Part shown: in pieces, positions 43,298 to 51,930 of the stretch
How the letters are laid out: each line of letters starts with the position of its first letter
How positions within the stretch are numbered: the stretch's first letter is position 1
NCBI GenBank assembly: GCA_002844335.1
Contig: CP019154.1
Location: 62,001 to 126,000, forward strand
Direction of reading: 5' to 3'
Length of the DNA: 64,000 nt
Origin: Haloarcula taiwanensis
Lineage (GTDB): Archaea; Halobacteriota; Halobacteria; Halobacteriales; Haloarculaceae
Program-made: the position numbers and the translations under genes
Notes under the pieces: generated by a model
What the model was told of the DNA's origin: nothing
Database searches by the model: none
Seen by the model: the letters and a program-made list of their open reading frames with translations, nothing else

Positions 43298-43753
43298 ATG
43301 GCTGTCCACGAGACCGCGCAGATTGAGAATGCGACGCTGGGCACGGTCGAGATTCGAGAATACGTGACGATCCACGACGCCGACATAGACGACGGCGTCC
43401 AGATTTACGAGGGGACTTCGATCAAGAAGGCGACTATCCACGGACCGACCGATATCAACGCAAACGCCTACGTCGAGAACGCCACAGTCGGCGAGTCCGT
43501 CCAGATCGGACCCAACGCCTCTATCGTCGGTGTAACCCACGACCTCACCGACACAGGCATGGAGTTCCAGAACGACACGTTCGACGGGATAGTCATCGAG
43601 AACGGGGCTTTCGTCGGCGCTGGCGCGGTGGTCCTCCCCGGCGTCACGGTCGGCGAAAACGCCGTCGTAGGAGCCGGGACCACTGTAGCTGAAGACGTTC
43701 CGTCCGAGACTGTGGTCCGGAGCGCCACGGAAACGGTCCGCCGCTCCCTCTGA
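43298..43753 (+). CDS. Left-handed beta-helix (hexapeptide repeat) acyltransferase-like protein
   Basis: A 151-residue protein made almost entirely of hexapeptide repeats (e.g. IENATLG, VEIREYV, VTIHDAD, ATIHGPT, AFVGAGA, VVLPGV), forming a left-handed beta-helix. The last part GAGAVVLPGVTVGENAVVGAGTTV is typical of sugar O-acetyltransferases; the His pattern of gamma-carbonic anhydrase is not evident. The acceptor is unknown. Standing alone after a repeat-rich gap. Confidence 0.78.
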   Translation: MAVHETAQIENATLGTVEIREYVTIHDADIDDGVQIYEGTSIKKATIHGPTDINANAYVENATVGESVQIGPNASIVGVTHDLTDTGMEFQNDTFDGIVIENGAFVGAGAVVLPGVTVGENAVVGAGTTVAEDVPSETVVRSATETVRRSL

Positions 43754-43913
43754 ATCGCTAAGCTAGCAGCCGTCCAAGAAGCAGACGCTCGCTCCCGTGG
43801 CGCAAATAATATTTGAGAAGTGATATAATATCTCAGGGTCGTGGGGATATTCGTCCTATACAGACGCAAAACCGCTTGACACGTTGGTGTCGCCGACCGA
43901 CTGCGGACTGGCG

Positions 43914-44066
43914 CTACTCAGTTACGTCAACGAAGACCGTCGACTGAATCCACGCAGACGGGTTCTCGGGGTCGCCGATGTGGGCGACCGTGTCCGCGCC
44001 GACGTCGTACTCTTCGAACGTCGCTCTGATGCCCTCTTGTGAATTGGCGTCGTGTTCGTGCGTCAT
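43914..44066 (-). CDS. Small haloarchaeal protein (DUF7331-like)
   Basis: A 50-residue acidic protein starting MTHEHDANSQEGIRATFEEY and ending NPSAWIQSTVFVDVTE. The C-terminal NPxAWxQS pattern resembles the haloarchaeal DUF7331 group of 50-60 residue proteins; the family name is a judgement from pattern. ATG at 44066, stop TAG at 43914-43916. Its promoter would lie in the 290-base gap before priL. Confidence 0.6.
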   Translation of the reverse strand: MTHEHDANSQEGIRATFEEYDVGADTVAHIGDPENPSAWIQSTVFVDVTE

Positions 44067-44357
44067 CGGTGTGTTCAGTGTGTCGTTTGGCAGCTACCGC
44101 GTCGCAAGTGACTGCACTGGTCCGGTTCCTCGACCGGACCAAGTGTCGTCGCCGACCCGCGTCCTTACCACACCCTGTCAGTAGGGGATTGCAGGTATTT
44201 GCTTGTCTACTAGCTGTATTCACTTGTCGCCGGTCCGGGTCTATGTGTATAGCCCCACAGTCTAGCCGCCTTCGCTGCCGGACTACCTTTTGGGAACCTG
44301 ACACTATCTATCTCGGTGACGGCAATTTTATTCGCTCCCATCCGAAAGGTGGTGGCA
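44067..44357. other. 290-base divergent promoter region
   Basis: Between the small acidic gene (minus) and priL (plus). The AT-rich aattttatt at 44324-44332 is the TATA of priL, about 30 bases before its ATG. No open frame or hairpin of note elsewhere. Confidence 0.5.
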
Positions 44358-45434
44358 ATGGAACCGCTCCACGCACGCTACCCCTTTCTGGCGCGGTCGC
44401 GGGAGGCCGTCGAAGCCGCGGCGGTGGACCTAGGCGAGATTGTCGCCACGGACGAGACGGTCACGGCGCGCGCGCTGGAGCGGGTCGAGTCGGCAATCAC
44501 TGACGGGACCGTCGGAGAGCCACACCGGCGGACTCGCGTCGAACTGCTTTCGTACCCGGTCGCCCGCGTGCTCGTCTCGCTCGTCGACGTCCACATCTGT
44601 ACCCGGAAGTACGCGCAGGCGGAAGCCGAGGCAGCGTACGACCGGTTCACCGAGGAGTTCGAAACGACCACAGAGCTGAAATCGACCCAGCGCGAGACGC
44701 TGGACCGCACGGAACTGCTTGCGGAGTTCGACCTCGCGAGCGCTGTCCGGGACGCCGGCGACGGCTACCGCGTCGAGGTCGGCGCGTATCTCGACCTGGC
44801 AGCCGACCAGCGGGGCGATTCCTGGCGGCTGGTCAATCGGCCACTGGCAGACGGCCAGGTTAGGATCACCGCCGAGGAACTGCACGTCCTGCTGAAACAG
44901 GCGATCCGTCACCGCGTCACTGAGGGCCTGCCGTTCAACGTCCCCGACGCCATCGCCGACGAACTGACAGCGGAGGTCGACCGGTTAGAGGAAGTCCTCT
45001 CGGAACTGGAACTCACCCGCGAGATCGACACCGTCGTCCCGGAGCTGTTTCCGCCCTGCATGAAATCGCTTCTCGACCGGGTCCAGAAGGGCGAGCATCT
45101 CGAACACCACTCCCGGTTTGCCATCGCGACCTTCCTCGTCGGCATCGGGATGACGACGGACGAGATCGTCGACCTGTTCCAGGTCAACCCTGGCTTCGGT
45201 GAGGAAGCCACCCGTTATCAGGTCGACCACATTCGCGGGGAGACCAGCCCGACGGAGTACTCGACGCCGGCGTGTTCGACCATGCAGTCCTACGGCGACT
45301 GTGTCAACATGGACGACCTCTGTGAGGCGATTTCCCACCCTATGGGCTACTACGAGCAGAAGTTAGACGACACCGACGAGGAGGAACTGGTCGACTGGCG
45401 CGAAGACGAGGGCGACGAAGAGGCCGACGCCTAG
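44358..45434 (+). CDS. priL: DNA primase large subunit
   Basis: A 358-residue large subunit of the archaeo-eukaryotic primase, which makes RNA primers with PriS. The C-terminal domain carries the [4Fe-4S] ligands: Cys of ELFPPCMKSL, then CSTM and GDC in TPACSTMQSYGDCVN, and the Cys of MDDLCE. The N-terminal half is acidic and helical. ATG at 44358 (MEPLHARYPFL) follows a TATA at 44324; an upstream in-frame ATG at 44316 would place the TATA inside the gene. Confidence 0.95.
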   Translation: MEPLHARYPFLARSREAVEAAAVDLGEIVATDETVTARALERVESAITDGTVGEPHRRTRVELLSYPVARVLVSLVDVHICTRKYAQAEAEAAYDRFTEEFETTTELKSTQRETLDRTELLAEFDLASAVRDAGDGYRVEVGAYLDLAADQRGDSWRLVNRPLADGQVRITAEELHVLLKQAIRHRVTEGLPFNVPDAIADELTAEVDRLEEVLSELELTREIDTVVPELFPPCMKSLLDRVQKGEHLEHHSRFAIATFLVGIGMTTDEIVDLFQVNPGFGEEATRYQVDHIRGETSPTEYSTPACSTMQSYGDCVNMDDLCEAISHPMGYYEQKLDDTDEEELVDWREDEGDEEADA

Positions 45435-45640
45435 AACTGCTGGCGTTCGAGCCAGAGGCCGGCAGCGGTCATAAACACGACGAACAGCCCGATTGCGCCG
45501 ATGAGCGCGTAGCCGCCCGTTGCCTCTACGGTTGACCCACTGAGATACATCTGTGAGACGGTAACAGTTGCGCCGACGAACAGCACGACGGCGACCGCCG
45601 AGATGACGATTTGCAGGAGCGTCTCCCGCTCGATATCCAT
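45431..45640 (-). CDS. Small two-segment membrane protein, unknown
   Basis: A 69-residue protein starting MDIERETLLQIVIS with two hydrophobic segments (VISAVAVVLFVGATVTV and YALIGAIGLFVVFMTAAGLWL). It overlaps the 3' end of priL by 4 bases on the opposite strand. The frame extends upstream to 45733 but only into Arg-rich shadow. No function. Confidence 0.65.
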   Translation of the reverse strand: MDIERETLLQIVISAVAVVLFVGATVTVSQMYLSGSTVEATGGYALIGAIGLFVVFMTAAGLWLERQQF

Positions 45641-45769
45641 GCTCTGCGGTTTCACAGGGCCGGCAAAAAGGGTATCGAAGCGCCGGAGCCCGCTGGCCGA
45701 GCGATTTACCAGCGTGTAGCACCTACGTTTCAACTGGACGCATTGGAAAATACAGCCGCGTCCGCACCT

Positions 45770-46417
45770 ATGACGCTCATCGAATCAGCAGCCGACCGGC
45801 AGAGTACCGCACTTGCACCGGACCTCCGATCCCTCCCGGACCGGGCCGCCCGCGCGTGGACCGAGCGCATGGCTGTCCGACCACGGGCGGGCAGCACGTA
45901 CGCCGTGACGACGGAGAGCGACAGCACGTACCTCGTCGACATCGCACGTCGGTCCTGCTCCTGCCCCGACAACCGTATCCGCGGCGAGCGCTGCAAACAC
46001 CTCCGGCGCGTCGCTATCGAAATCACCGCACGACGGGTCGCACCGCCCGGCAAGCAACGGGCGGTCTGTGACGCCTGTGGGACCGTCACGTTCGTCGCCG
46101 CGGACGCGGGGCCACCCCACCTCTGTGGCAGCTGTCGGCTAGAAACCGGCGACATCGTGCGGGACCGCGAGACGGGCGACAGGCTCGTCGTTACGGCTGT
46201 CACCGACACGGCGGCCGACGACTGGACCATCGAGGCGACCGACGAGACAGTCGCCGACTACGACACCAACAACGGCTACCCGCCCGATGACCTCGTGGTG
46301 CTGGCTGCATATCTTTCAGACGCCGTCAGCGCGTCCGAACCGCGAGAATACGCCTTTCCCCTGTCACAGCTCCGCCGCGTCGAGGACGCCGAACTCGTCG
46401 GCGGCGGGAGCCAGTAA
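45770..46417 (+). CDS. SWIM zinc-finger protein with zinc ribbon
   Basis: A 215-residue protein. A SWIM motif is formed by C63, C65, C75 and H77 (CSCPDN...CKH), followed by a zinc ribbon C100/C103...C119/C122 (CDACG...CGSC). The rest is an acidic C-terminal domain with strands. SWIM domains occur in DNA-binding and MULE-type proteins; here no transposase is present. ATG at 45770 (MTLIESAADRQS). Compare the smaller SWIM protein at 7255. Confidence 0.8.
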   Translation: MTLIESAADRQSTALAPDLRSLPDRAARAWTERMAVRPRAGSTYAVTTESDSTYLVDIARRSCSCPDNRIRGERCKHLRRVAIEITARRVAPPGKQRAVCDACGTVTFVAADAGPPHLCGSCRLETGDIVRDRETGDRLVVTAVTDTAADDWTIEATDETVADYDTNNGYPPDDLVVLAAYLSDAVSASEPREYAFPLSQLRRVEDAELVGGGSQ

Positions 46418-46435
46418 CCGAACGCCTGCGAACCG

Positions 46436-46954
46436 CTACTCCAGCATTGCCGCGGCGTCCTCCTTGTCGAGGTCGCCGCGCTCGAAGGCCGACAGCACGT
46501 CCAGCACGCTCTGGTCGGGGCCGTTGTCGCCCACCTCGTCTAGCGTGACCTTCTCTGAGTTGCCCACGAACTCATCGAAGTCAGTCCCGTCGGAGAGGGC
46601 TTTCTCCTTTTTAACGCGGTAGTTGCCGCCGTCGGTCGTGTGGAGGTCTGCCGGGTGAAAGAAGTACCAGTCCTCGCGGTCGAATCGGACGCCGATGCGG
46701 GGTTTCGCGCCGAAGTTCCGGGCGAAAAACAGCAGCGCCTCGACCTCCTCACCGGTGAGATAGATGGGGTCGCCGGCGCTGGATTTCGCCTCGATAGCGT
46801 AGAACGTCTCGCCGTCGCCCGAGAGCACGTCCGGCAGCTCCCGCTCGGTCGCGCTGCCGCTCGCCGGCGCGCGCATCACCGCAAAGCCCGCCTCGTCGAG
46901 TGCGTTGACCAGTTCGCGCTCGCGGCGGTCGCCCTTCGCGTTCGAGTTTGCCAT
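46436..46954 (-). CDS. hjc: Holliday junction resolvase Hjc
   Basis: A 172-residue Hjc, a metal-dependent nuclease that cleaves four-way junctions. Catalytic residues align as E12 (RRERELV), D42 (ELPDVL), E55 and K57 (AIEAK). The C-terminal 60 residues extend the usual 130-residue core with an acidic tail. It lies near priL and PCNA but is not in an operon with them; it converges on the SWIM gene. Confidence 0.94.
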   Translation of the reverse strand: MANSNAKGDRRERELVNALDEAGFAVMRAPASGSATERELPDVLSGDGETFYAIEAKSSAGDPIYLTGEEVEALLFFARNFGAKPRIGVRFDREDWYFFHPADLHTTDGGNYRVKKEKALSDGTDFDEFVGNSEKVTLDEVGDNGPDQSVLDVLSAFERGDLDKEDAAAMLE

Positions 46955-47148
46955 TATCGGGACGTGGAGCGACGGGGGTAAAACCGTTCAGATACGGACA
47001 GACCGTTCATTCCGTTCAAAGATGCGTACATGGTTTGACCTATCGCGGGGCATATACGCACCAGTCCCATCCCACGTCATGGAATGAGTACCTACGTAAC
47101 AGCAGCGATAGAATCGACAGCGACGACAGCGCAGATGGGATGTGGCCG

Positions 47149-48075
47149 ATGAGACGACGACGGTTCATCGCCACGGGCGCGGGCGTCGGGGTCGGTCTCC
47201 TCGCCGGCTGTTCCGGGTCGAGCGACTCCGGGGGGTCTGACGGGACCAGCGGTGACGGAACCAGTGCCGGCGGCTCCACCGACGAGGACGCGATGACGGA
47301 CGACGGCGGAACCGTCGGGACGTTCCGGTTGCTGATCAGCGACCAGCCCGCAGCTATCGGCGATTTCGACTCGCTCGATGTGTCATTCTCCAAGGCTCGC
47401 ATCTTCCGGGCCAAAGACAGCGAGGAGACGGACGAACGCGCAGACGCGACCAAGACTGAAGCGACGGAAGCGGCGACGGCCGAGGCAACTGAGACGGAGA
47501 CGGCCGAGTCGACCGAGATGGACACGGCGGACGACGACGCCGAGGACGAGGCCGAAGATGGCGAGGACATGGACGAGGAAGCCGATGAGGACGAGGGTGG
47601 CTTCGAGGTTCGCGACCTCGACGGCGCAACTGTTGACCTCACCGAGGTCGTCGGGGACAAGGCCATCGGCGTTCTCGACGGTGAACTCGAAGCGGGCCGC
47701 TACAGCAAGATCGAACTGTACGCCGAATCCGTCGACGGGGTCGTCGACGGTGAGTCTGTCGACGTGAAGATCCCGAGCGAGAAGCTCCAGCTCACCAAGC
47801 CGTTCGAAGTCGTCGCCGGTGAATCGGTCGAGTTCGTCTTCGACATCAACGTCGTCAAGAAGGGTACCGGCGGCTACAATCTCTTGCCGGTCATCTCGGA
47901 AAGCGGAGTCGCTGGCAAGGACGTTGAGATCGAGGAGGTCGATAGCAACAGTGTAGAAGACGCGGCTGACGATGAGAAGGAGAACAGCGACGATACCGCC
48001 GATGACGAGGAAACAGAGCGCGACTCGATGACGGACTCGGACCGGGGCGGCAACGAAACGACGACCGCCGAGTAA
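47149..48075 (+). CDS. Tat-exported lipoprotein, DUF4382 domain with acidic insert
   Basis: About 308 residues. The signal MRRRRFIATGAGVGVG...LLAGC has an RR motif and a lipobox Cys, so the protein should be Tat-exported and lipid-anchored. After a Gly/Ser-rich linker, a DUF4382 domain begins (TFRLLISDQPAAIGDFDSLDV) and is split by about 70 residues rich in Thr/Glu/Ala/Asp before resuming (DLDGATVDLTEVVGDKAIG). The insertion site is within an edge loop. An alternative ATG three codons upstream (47140) exists. The tail is again acidic. Confidence 0.8.
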   Translation: MRRRRFIATGAGVGVGLLAGCSGSSDSGGSDGTSGDGTSAGGSTDEDAMTDDGGTVGTFRLLISDQPAAIGDFDSLDVSFSKARIFRAKDSEETDERADATKTEATEAATAEATETETAESTEMDTADDDAEDEAEDGEDMDEEADEDEGGFEVRDLDGATVDLTEVVGDKAIGVLDGELEAGRYSKIELYAESVDGVVDGESVDVKIPSEKLQLTKPFEVVAGESVEFVFDINVVKKGTGGYNLLPVISESGVAGKDVEIEEVDSNSVEDAADDEKENSDDTADDEETERDSMTDSDRGGNETTTAE

Positions 48076-48088
48076 CGCTCACTTACGC

Positions 48089-48700
48089 TTAGTCTTCGAT
48101 TCGCGACTCCAGTTCCTGAATGACCTCGTCGGTCGTACCGCCGTCGCCGCGAACCGCCTGCGTGTAGCGCTTGTACTCCTGTGGGGACACCTCAACAGTC
48201 TTGGTTTCGCCTTTGTGAGAAATCTCAAGTTTCACCGTACCCTGTGGATTGTTCCGCCGCCGGAAGCTCGCCATCGCGGTGAAGACGAACCAGAACGCCA
48301 CGCACGCCCCGATGAAATACGCCATGGTCGTTTCGAACGCCAGCGTCTGCTCGCCGACCGTCCAGTTGTACGGGTAAGCCATCTGGAACAGCCCGATGCC
48401 GACCAGACAGAGGACCGCGCCGACGGCGACGCCGCTCTGTTCCCGGCGGCTTGAGGGAAGTACGGCAACGACACTCAGGAACATTGCGGGAATACCAAGG
48501 CCGCCCAGTGTCCCACCGAGTTTCTCGGCAGCGTGGGGCTCAGTTGCGCCAACAACTGCCGACAGCGGCGTCGTTACCAGCAGTATTGCGACGACCACCG
48601 TCAGCGCGCCGACACCCCCCAGGGCCGCACCGGCAACGACACGGCGAGGGTCACGCCCCTCCCAACGCCGGTTGCTGTACGCGTCCCCGAGGTTCTCCAT
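48089..48700 (-). CDS. Four-segment membrane protein, haloarchaeal family
   Basis: A 203-residue protein with four hydrophobic helices (about 24-44, 62-80, 89-107 and 120-142), then a basic, soluble C-terminal part (GTVKLEISHKGETKTVEV). It resembles a recurrent haloarchaeal family (DUF7139-like by pattern, number uncertain). No function. The similar four-helix design is also seen in the frameshifted gene at 26887-27600. Confidence 0.7.
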   Translation of the reverse strand: MENLGDAYSNRRWEGRDPRRVVAGAALGGVGALTVVVAILLVTTPLSAVVGATEPHAAEKLGGTLGGLGIPAMFLSVVAVLPSSRREQSGVAVGAVLCLVGIGLFQMAYPYNWTVGEQTLAFETTMAYFIGACVAFWFVFTAMASFRRRNNPQGTVKLEISHKGETKTVEVSPQEYKRYTQAVRGDGGTTDEVIQELESRIED

Positions 48701-48736
48701 ACCGGCCCGTTAGCACCAGACCTACAAAACGGTACG

Positions 48737-49633
48737 TCAGACGCGCGTGCGACGCTGTACGGTGGCCAGCGCGTCGTCGCCAGCAGTTGTCAACGTCCCG
48801 AGATGGTCGCCGTCGACCGATTCAAACGAGGCGTCCGGAAGCCGCTGTGCGAGAGCTTTCCCCGTCGACGGGGCAACGTTGGCGTCGTTTTGCCCCTGGA
48901 ACACGCTCACCGGGACCGAAATCTCTTCGAGGGCAAACGGCCATGGCTGTGAAAGCAGTCGCTGCTCGCGGATGATTCCGCTCGGACCGCGTGCCATCGA
49001 CGTGAGCATATCCGCACGGACGATTCGTGCCACCTCGTCGGCTGCCAGGGCGTCCGTCTCCGGTGTCTCCTCGGCAACGAACCCGACAGCGTAGGACGGG
49101 CCCCGGCGAAGGGCGAACCATCGCTGCAGCCGGAACAGCCGCCCGAGCGCCCACGGAGCGTGCCGGGACAGTGCCCCGACAAACTGCTGGACGCGCCCTG
49201 TTGTGCCGACTGACGGCGGGCCGCTGCTGCCCAGCAGTGCGAGTCGCTCTATCTCGGGTAATCGATGGCAGGCCAGCGCGAACGGGCCGCCGCCGGAGAA
49301 GCCGACGGCACCAGCCGCGTCGACATCGAGGTGGGACAGGAGGTGTGCGGCGTCGTCTGGCCAATCTTCGAGCGTGACAGACGCGTCTTCGGAATTCCCG
49401 ATACCCGGCCGGTCCGGGGCGATGAGGTGGACGCCGCGTTCGCGGGCCGGTGCGGCAAGCAGCCGTGCGGCGACGTGTGACCCGGGGGTACCGTGACAAA
49501 AGAGGACCGGATAGCCGTCGGTGTCGCCGTAGGTGGCGTAGGCCAGCCGCCGGCCGTCTGGGAGCGAGAGCGTCTCCGTCTCGGCGTCGTCGGGCAGCCA
49601 GTCAGTGGCTGGAATTGGCGGCGTGGACGGCAT
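48737..49633 (-). CDS. Alpha/beta hydrolase
   Basis: A 298-residue alpha/beta-hydrolase fold enzyme. The oxyanion region HGTPGSH and the nucleophile elbow GFSGGGP (Ser) are clear, with the acid in VFQGQNDANV and the His in VDGDHLG. A cap domain spans about residues 150-215. Substrate unknown. Same strand as pcn but with only 6 bases between its start and the pcn stop, so it might be co-transcribed. Confidence 0.87.
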   Translation of the reverse strand: MPSTPPIPATDWLPDDAETETLSLPDGRRLAYATYGDTDGYPVLFCHGTPGSHVAARLLAAPARERGVHLIAPDRPGIGNSEDASVTLEDWPDDAAHLLSHLDVDAAGAVGFSGGGPFALACHRLPEIERLALLGSSGPPSVGTTGRVQQFVGALSRHAPWALGRLFRLQRWFALRRGPSYAVGFVAEETPETDALAADEVARIVRADMLTSMARGPSGIIREQRLLSQPWPFALEEISVPVSVFQGQNDANVAPSTGKALAQRLPDASFESVDGDHLGTLTTAGDDALATVQRRTRV

Positions 49634-49639
49634 TTGTCC

Positions 49640-50383
49640 TTATTCGCTCTGGATGCGCGGCGCGAGCATGTACGTGACCCTGCCCTGCCCCTCGGCGAAG
49701 CTGAAGTGCATCTTGACCGGGAACTCCTCGCCGAGTTCCATCTCGACCTCGGCGTCTTTCGGGATGGCCTTGTTCATGTTCTTCAGGTAATCCAGCGAGA
49801 ACAGCGAGTGGGCGTCACCAGGGGTGAGGTCGATGAGGTCGTCGCGAGTGAGTTCGAGGTGGACATCGTCGGTGTCGCCCTCGGCGTCGACGTAGAACAG
49901 TTCCTCGGTCGCGTCGACGCCCAGCGCGATGTGGTCGCTGACCATGTCCGCGGCGGTGACCGACCGGTCGATGTCTTTGCCCTCGATGACGATATTCGCC
50001 GAGAGGTCCAGATCCGGGAGGTCGGGCTCCTGCCGGATGGAGTCGGGGTCGATCAGCGCGAGGGTGTATTCGAGACCGTCGATAGAGATGTGGAGTTTCC
50101 GCGTCTCCTCGTCCAGATCGAGGTGGACGAGCTGGCCGGCGTCGGCCATGCCAGCGATGTCTTCGAGGCGGGAGAGATTGACGCCGATGAGCCCACCGTC
50201 AGTCTCGTAGGACTCGAACGCCGCCGCGTCGAGCCGCAGGTCGACCATTCCAACGTTTGCCGGGTCGACTGCCCGGATTTCCAGCCCGTCTTCTTCGAGG
50301 TGGATCTTGCACTCGTCCACCAGCACGCTCACAGAGTCGAGAGTCGCCTGGAGCGTGTCTGCGCTCACGATGGCGTTGAACAT
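49640..50383 (-). CDS. pcn: DNA polymerase sliding clamp PCNA
   Basis: A 247-residue sliding clamp that tethers DNA polymerase and other replication proteins. Start [19 protein letters not shown]; it contains two PCNA domains, with [19 protein letters not shown] near the interdomain connector and [16 protein letters not shown] at the end. Very acidic, as in other haloarchaeal PCNAs. Its TATA box is minus-strand cttttttaatg at 50409-50417, about 30 bases before the ATG; the frame is open further upstream but the TATA lies inside that stretch. Confidence 0.96.
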   Translation of the reverse strand: MFNAIVSADTLQATLDSVSVLVDECKIHLEEDGLEIRAVDPANVGMVDLRLDAAAFESYETDGGLIGVNLSRLEDIAGMADAGQLVHLDLDEETRKLHISIDGLEYTLALIDPDSIRQEPDLPDLDLSANIVIEGKDIDRSVTAADMVSDHIALGVDATEELFYVDAEGDTDDVHLELTRDDLIDLTPGDAHSLFSLDYLKNMNKAIPKDAEVEMELGEEFPVKMHFSFAEGQGRVTYMLAPRIQSE

Positions 50384-50408
50384 CTTGAACCGGACTATGC
50401 CCCCATCC

Positions 50409-50417
50409 ATTAAAAAG
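50409..50417 (-). promoter_or_regulatory. TATA box of pcn
   Basis: Minus-strand ctttttaat about 30 bases before the ATG at 50383; decides the start. Confidence 0.55.
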
Positions 50418-50538
50418 TCCCTCATTGAAACCGCGTGCGCGCGAGCGACCGCGAGTGGAACGGCGTTCGCGAGCGATACTGTCAGCAAGGTGATTAGAAC
50501 GCGACGCGGCAGTTCGCAGCGCTACTCCGGCGAAGCGC

Positions 50539-51624
50539 TCAGGCTTCCGGTTCGAACACGTCAGGGTTTGCCGAACCCTCGCGGTTGATGACGGCCATCA
50601 TGCCCTTGCGGGCGACCCGGGAGAGCGCGTGGTCGACCAGTTTGATCGGGCCGGGCACCTCGGCGTGGAGCGTCGCGATGGCACAGGACCCGGGCTTGAC
50701 CGGCGTGGTCTGGACGAACTTGTTCGGCGGCCCGGCGATAGATCCCTGCTGCCAGACCTCGTCCCAGACGGACCCGATGGGGTGGAAACTGGAGTCGAGG
50801 TTCGGCCCGCCGGCCACGAAGTGCACGCGAGCGGTGTCGCCGACCGAGATGCTCGGCGCGCCGTACCGGTCCGGCGTGATAGCGTACTTCTCGCCGTTCA
50901 TCAGGACGTAGGTCGGGTCCTCGGCCGCCATCGCGTCCATGTCGAAGTCGTGGTGGCCCTTCTCGCCGGCCTCGCCGGTGGTGTACAGCTCGTGCTGGCC
51001 GAAGTAGAACTCGTGGTCTACTTCGGGGAGCCCGTCTTTCGGCTCGACGAGGATCATCCCGAACATCCCCGAGGAGATGTGCATATCGAGGTTCGGGACC
51101 GCACAGTGGTAGATGAACGCGCCGGGGTAGGTCGCCTTGAACCGGAACGTCTCGGTCTGGCCGGGCGTGACCATCGACGCCTCAGCACCGCCCCCGGGGC
51201 CGCGGACGGCGTGGAGGTCGATGTTGTGGGGCATCGAGTTGCCCTCCTCGTTCGTGATGGTGAGTTCGACGGTGTCGCCCCGACGGACCCGGACCATCGG
51301 GCCGGGAATCTGCCCGTCGAAGGTCATGTACGTGTAGGTGACGCCCGGCTCGATTTCCGCGACCTGCTCTTTGGTGGTCATCTCCACCGACACCGTCTTC
51401 GGCTGTGAGCGGTCGATGGGGTCCGGGATGTCGGTCGGGTCCGCGGCAATACGGTCGACGTCGGTCTGCTGTGCGGCGTTCATAGCTGGCTCCTGTGGGG
51501 TCGTCTCCGCTTCGGTCGATTGTTCTTTTGCACCCGGTGCGCTGGCACAGCCCGCAAGGGCGGCCGTGCCGACGCCCAGGGCTTCTAACACCCGCCTCCG
51601 CGTCGCCGTCGGAATAGTTGACAT
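50539..51624 (-). CDS. nirK: Copper-containing nitrite reductase
   Basis: A 361-residue NirK that reduces nitrite to nitric oxide. The signal TRRRVLEALGVGTAALAGC is Tat-type with a lipobox. Two cupredoxin domains follow. Copper ligands are in MPHNIDLH (type 1 and type 2 His), YHCAVPNLDMHISSGM (type 1 Cys/His/Met plus type 2 His), and DSSFHPIGSVW (type 2 His). This is a denitrification enzyme known from haloarchaea. Its regulatory region is 51625-51780. Confidence 0.96.
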   Translation of the reverse strand: MSTIPTATRRRVLEALGVGTAALAGCASAPGAKEQSTEAETTPQEPAMNAAQQTDVDRIAADPTDIPDPIDRSQPKTVSVEMTTKEQVAEIEPGVTYTYMTFDGQIPGPMVRVRRGDTVELTITNEEGNSMPHNIDLHAVRGPGGGAEASMVTPGQTETFRFKATYPGAFIYHCAVPNLDMHISSGMFGMILVEPKDGLPEVDHEFYFGQHELYTTGEAGEKGHHDFDMDAMAAEDPTYVLMNGEKYAITPDRYGAPSISVGDTARVHFVAGGPNLDSSFHPIGSVWDEVWQQGSIAGPPNKFVQTTPVKPGSCAIATLHAEVPGPIKLVDHALSRVARKGMMAVINREGSANPDVFEPEA

Positions 51625-51665
51625 CGGGGGGTCACTTCCTACAGATGGGACTCGGCGCGTGACCT

Positions 51666-51675
51666 GTATATATGG
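51666..51675 (-). promoter_or_regulatory. TATA box of nirK
   Basis: Minus-strand ccatatatac about 45 bases before the ATG at 51624, implying a short 5' leader. Confidence 0.5.
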
Positions 51676-51702
51676 GGCCGGCGAATCTCAGCCGTTGAGA
51701 CG

Positions 51703-51723
51703 CGTTCTTATGCGGTAAGAACG
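51703..51723. promoter_or_regulatory. Candidate nirK operator (8-bp inverted repeat)
   Basis: cgttctta and taagaacg are perfect inverted arms around five bases (tgcgg), placed 27 bases upstream of the nirK TATA box. The position suits an activator or repressor site for a denitrification regulator; binding is not shown. Confidence 0.4.
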
Positions 51724-51930
51724 GCACTGAACGTGTTCGGGTTGGTGGTAATGTAGTCCCGGAAACTGCCGACATCCCGGTCCGCTTCCGAGCAACTGAT
51801 AGCGGCCGTCGTGCAGTGGTGACCGAAAACTCCGAGTCGGCATCCATTTGAGCGCTGACCGCTTCCGTGGTACTATGACTGCGATTTCGCCATCTTTCGG
51901 CGGTCGAGACGCACGCGATGTGTGGTAACC

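Larger units (their letters stand above)
51625..51930. other. Upstream region of nirK with palindromes
   Basis: No gene. It holds the nirK TATA (51666-51675) and a cluster of inverted repeats: tctca/tgaga (51686-51700), cgttctta/taagaacg (51703-51723), and gaac/gttc (51729-51738). The right half leads to rlmE, with no clear TATA. Confidence 0.55.
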
